Shown here: in pieces, positions 62,281-64,000 of the stretch
How positions within the stretch are numbered: the stretch's first letter is position 1
Layout of the letters: each line of letters begins with the position of its first letter
Source: Mesorhizobium sp. NFR06
GTDB lineage: Bacteria > Pseudomonadota > Alphaproteobacteria > Rhizobiales > Rhizobiaceae
Direction of reading: 5' to 3'
Assembly (NCBI RefSeq): GCF_900115245.1
Contig: NZ_FOVT01000005.1
Span: 248,001-312,000 of the forward strand
Length of the DNA stretch: 64,000 bases
Program-made: the position numbers and the translations under genes
The notes under the pieces: generated by a model
What the model was told of the DNA's origin: nothing
Databases searched by the model: none
The model's input: the letters and a program-made list of their open reading frames with translations, nothing else

Positions 62281-62323
62281 GACATCGGCCCTCGGATTGC
62301 ATCGGGCGAAGCGACGACGATAA

Positions 62324-62352
62324 GAAAACGGCCCCGTTCAGGGGCCGTTTTC
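62324..62352. terminator. Bidirectional terminator between the secreted protein and rhlE
   Basis: 12-bp stem GAAAACGGCCCC / GGGGCCGTTTTC with loop GTTCA, suited to both converging genes. Almost the same stem as the terminator at 61462. Confidence 0.9.
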
Positions 62353-62371
62353 ATTCCGGTATCGACTACAG

Positions 62372-63913
62372 TCAAACTTTCGCGACGATCCGCATGAAGG
62401 CCGGCACGTCGTCGCCGAAGCCGACGGTTGCATCGTCTTCTTCCTGACGATGGCGGCCGGGGCGGTCGCGCTGCGGCCGGGCGTCGCCCCGCTGCTCGTG
62501 ACGGTTGCCCGAACCTTTGCGCTCGTTCTCGGAACGGATCGCATCCTTGCGGGCGCGGCGCTCGGCGATGTCGGCCACCTCGGCGACAGGCTGCTCCTCA
62601 TGCGCGGTGTCGGGCGTCTCGTCGCGCTTCGTATGACGGTCCTTCTTGCGCTCGCCCCGGTCCTTGCGGTCCTCGTCCTTGCGGCCGGCGCGACGCGGAG
62701 CGCCACGGCCGCGGCGCGGAGACTCCTCGCCCTCGCTTTCGGTCACCATCGAAAAGTCGCCGTCATGCCATTCGATCTTGGTGCCGATCAGCCTCTCGAT
62801 GGCGTCGACATATTTGGTGTCGGAGCGGGTCGCGATGGTGAAGGACTTGCCTGAGCGCCCGGCGCGGCCGGTGCGGCCGATGCGGTGGACGTAGTCTTCG
62901 GCATGAATCGGCACGTCGTAGTTGAAGACGTGGCTGACATCGGGAATGTCGAGGCCGCGCGCGGCAACGTCGGAGGCGACGAGGTAGCGCAGCTTGCCGT
63001 CGCGGAAATTGGCAAGCATCTGCATGCGCGCGCGCTGGTCCATGTCGCCATGCAGCGCGCCGGCGTCGAAATCATGCTTGAGCAGCGAACGGAACAGCTC
63101 CGACACCTCGACCTTGCGGTTGCAGAAGATGATGGCGTTCTTCAGGTCGGCGTCTTCGGCCTTGATCAGGTTGCGCAGCGTCTCGCGCTTCTCCCACGGC
63201 TTCGTGCCCGATTTTACCAGCCGTTGGATGATGTTGGTCGCGGCGGACGCGGCCTTGGAAACCTCGACGCGCACCGGCGCGTGCAGGAATTTTTCGGTGA
63301 GCTTGGTGATCTCGGGCGGCATCGTGGCCGAGAAGAACAGCGTCTGGCGCGTGAACGGGATCATCTCGCAGATGCGCTCGATATCGGGAATGAAGCCCAT
63401 GTCGAGCATACGGTCGGCCTCGTCGATCACCAGGATCTCGACGCCGTTGAGCAGAAGCTTGCCGCGCTCGCGGTGGTCGAGCAGGCGCCCGGGCGTTGCG
63501 ATCAACACGTCGGCGCCGCGTTCGAGCTTCTTATCCTGTTCGTCGAACGAGACGCCACCGATCAACAGCGCGATGTTGAGCTTGTGGTTCTTGCCGTACT
63601 TGATGAAGTTTTCCTCGACCTGCGCGGCCAGCTCGCGCGTTGGTTCGAGGATCAGCGTGCGCGGCATGCGGGCTCGGGCGCGGCCCTTTTCCAGGCGCGT
63701 CAGCATCGGCAGCACGAAGGAAGCGGTCTTGCCGGTGCCGGTCTGGGCGATGCCTAGCACGTCCTTGCCGAGCAGCGCATGCGGGATGGCGCCGGCCTGG
63801 ATCGGCGTCGGCTTGGTATAGCCGGCATCGGTGACTGCGGAGAGGACCTTCGGCGACAGGCCGAGGTCCGAAAATGTCAACGCTTCTTGAGCGGTCGTGG
63901 TGTCTGAGGACAA
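62372..63913 (-). CDS. rhlE: DEAD-box ATP-dependent RNA helicase (RhlE-like)
   Basis: 513-aa RNA helicase. Conserved motifs in order: Q-motif GYTKPTPIQ, motif I AQTGTGKT (about 56-63), Ia PTRELA, Ib TPGR, II VIDEADRML (about 164-172), III SAT, IV IIFCNRK, V ARGLDIP, VI HRIGRTGR. The C-terminal 130 residues are basic and low complexity (RGR, KKDRHTKRDE), as in RhlE proteins that join the degradosome. Starts at ATG 63913; followed by a terminator at 62324. Confidence 0.95.
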   Translation of the reverse strand: MSSDTTTAQEALTFSDLGLSPKVLSAVTDAGYTKPTPIQAGAIPHALLGKDVLGIAQTGTGKTASFVLPMLTRLEKGRARARMPRTLILEPTRELAAQVEENFIKYGKNHKLNIALLIGGVSFDEQDKKLERGADVLIATPGRLLDHRERGKLLLNGVEILVIDEADRMLDMGFIPDIERICEMIPFTRQTLFFSATMPPEITKLTEKFLHAPVRVEVSKAASAATNIIQRLVKSGTKPWEKRETLRNLIKAEDADLKNAIIFCNRKVEVSELFRSLLKHDFDAGALHGDMDQRARMQMLANFRDGKLRYLVASDVAARGLDIPDVSHVFNYDVPIHAEDYVHRIGRTGRAGRSGKSFTIATRSDTKYVDAIERLIGTKIEWHDGDFSMVTESEGEESPRRGRGAPRRAGRKDEDRKDRGERKKDRHTKRDETPDTAHEEQPVAEVADIAERRARKDAIRSENERKGSGNRHEQRGDARPQRDRPGRHRQEEDDATVGFGDDVPAFMRIVAKV

Positions 63914-63947
63914 GTGTTTGATGTCTTTGGCTGGTTCGGAAAAAATC

Positions 63948-63961
63948 GCAACACGTGTTGC
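63948..63961. promoter_or_regulatory. 14-bp perfect palindrome upstream of rhlE
   Basis: GCAACACGTGTTGC lies 35 nt upstream of the rhlE start, next to an A-rich run. Candidate operator or protein-binding site; no regulator is known. Confidence 0.45.
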
Positions 63962-64000
63962 GGCAGGCGCCGCGCACCTGCAAGATCGCGGTTGCAGTTA

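Noticed and set aside
1..64000. Prophage, insertion sequence, integron or conjugative element
   Set aside because: No transposase, integrase, phage structural or transfer gene is seen; gene content is conserved chromosomal throughout.

Overview
The window is about 64 kb of GC-rich chromosome from an alphaproteobacterium of the order Hyphomicrobiales (Rhizobiales). The gene neighbourhoods and the dispersed palindromic repeats suggest Mesorhizobium or a close Phyllobacteriaceae relative; this placement rests on recognising protein families and synteny, not on a database search. There are no tRNA or rRNA genes, prophage, insertion sequences or CRISPR arrays. Almost all of it is ordinary conserved chromosome, densely packed with long ORFs whose antisense frames are often also open.

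Layout. 1-6.75 kb: an exopolysaccharide locus, with a Wzy-like polymerase (cut by the window edge), an undecaprenyl-phosphate sugar-1-phosphate transferase, a GT4 glycosyltransferase and a Wza-like export lipoprotein on the minus strand, divergent from a Wzc/GumC-like chain-length protein whose C-terminal kinase-like domain has no recognisable Walker A. 7.1-10.8 kb: a SlyD-type FKBP, a small cysteine-rich protein, and a divergent BioF2-type acetyltransferase / polysaccharide deacetylase pair that may belong to the same surface-polysaccharide function. 10.5-19.4 kb: heme A synthase, an APH(6)/hydroxyurea-type kinase, argC, agmatinase, an acyltransferase, a secreted GDPD, and a divergent aldo/keto reductase and LysR regulator. 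19.4-24.8 kb: rplM-rpsI with a clear promoter and terminator, a thioesterase, an enoyl-CoA hydratase, an AAA ATPase coupled to a CoA-binding protein, and O-acetylhomoserine sulfhydrylase. 24.8-30.7 kb: a cupin, a P450 translationally coupled to a solute-binding-type protein that has no signal peptide, an FAD oxidoreductase, gamma carbonic anhydrase and an ankyrin protein. 31-35.5 kb: a transglutaminase-like cysteine peptidase, a double-PilZ protein, a PAS protein, a rhomboid protease, a CBS protein and a decayed yjhX. 35.7-49.7 kb: gatB, a frameshifted AIM24-family gene, panB-panC, the NDUFA12 homologue, DUF2155, then aat-accC-accB-aroQ-dsbA-M48 peptidase in an arrangement familiar from rhizobia, an aminotransferase and glutaminase. 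50-64 kb: rne, N-acetylmuramoyl-L-alanine amidase, PBP1A, prfB with its programmed frameshift, two GFA-family proteins, an OmpA-like lipoprotein, two secreted unknowns and rhlE.

The most distinctive non-coding content is a set of palindromic intergenic elements. Several share the core AAGTGYGCAGCGGTTTT inside different outer stems, and one forms a 55-bp tandem array downstream of glsA. Other points to look at: two disrupted genes (yjhX with an out-of-frame internal deletion; AIM24 family with a small deletion), an intrinsic terminator with no gene ahead of it (a small-RNA candidate), a hairpin over the ribosome binding site of the cysteine peptidase, and a 24-bp in-frame tandem repeat at the N-terminus of the polymerase. 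I did not find a clearly new multi-gene system; the nearest candidates are the leaderless solute-binding protein/P450 pair and the repeat superfamily.
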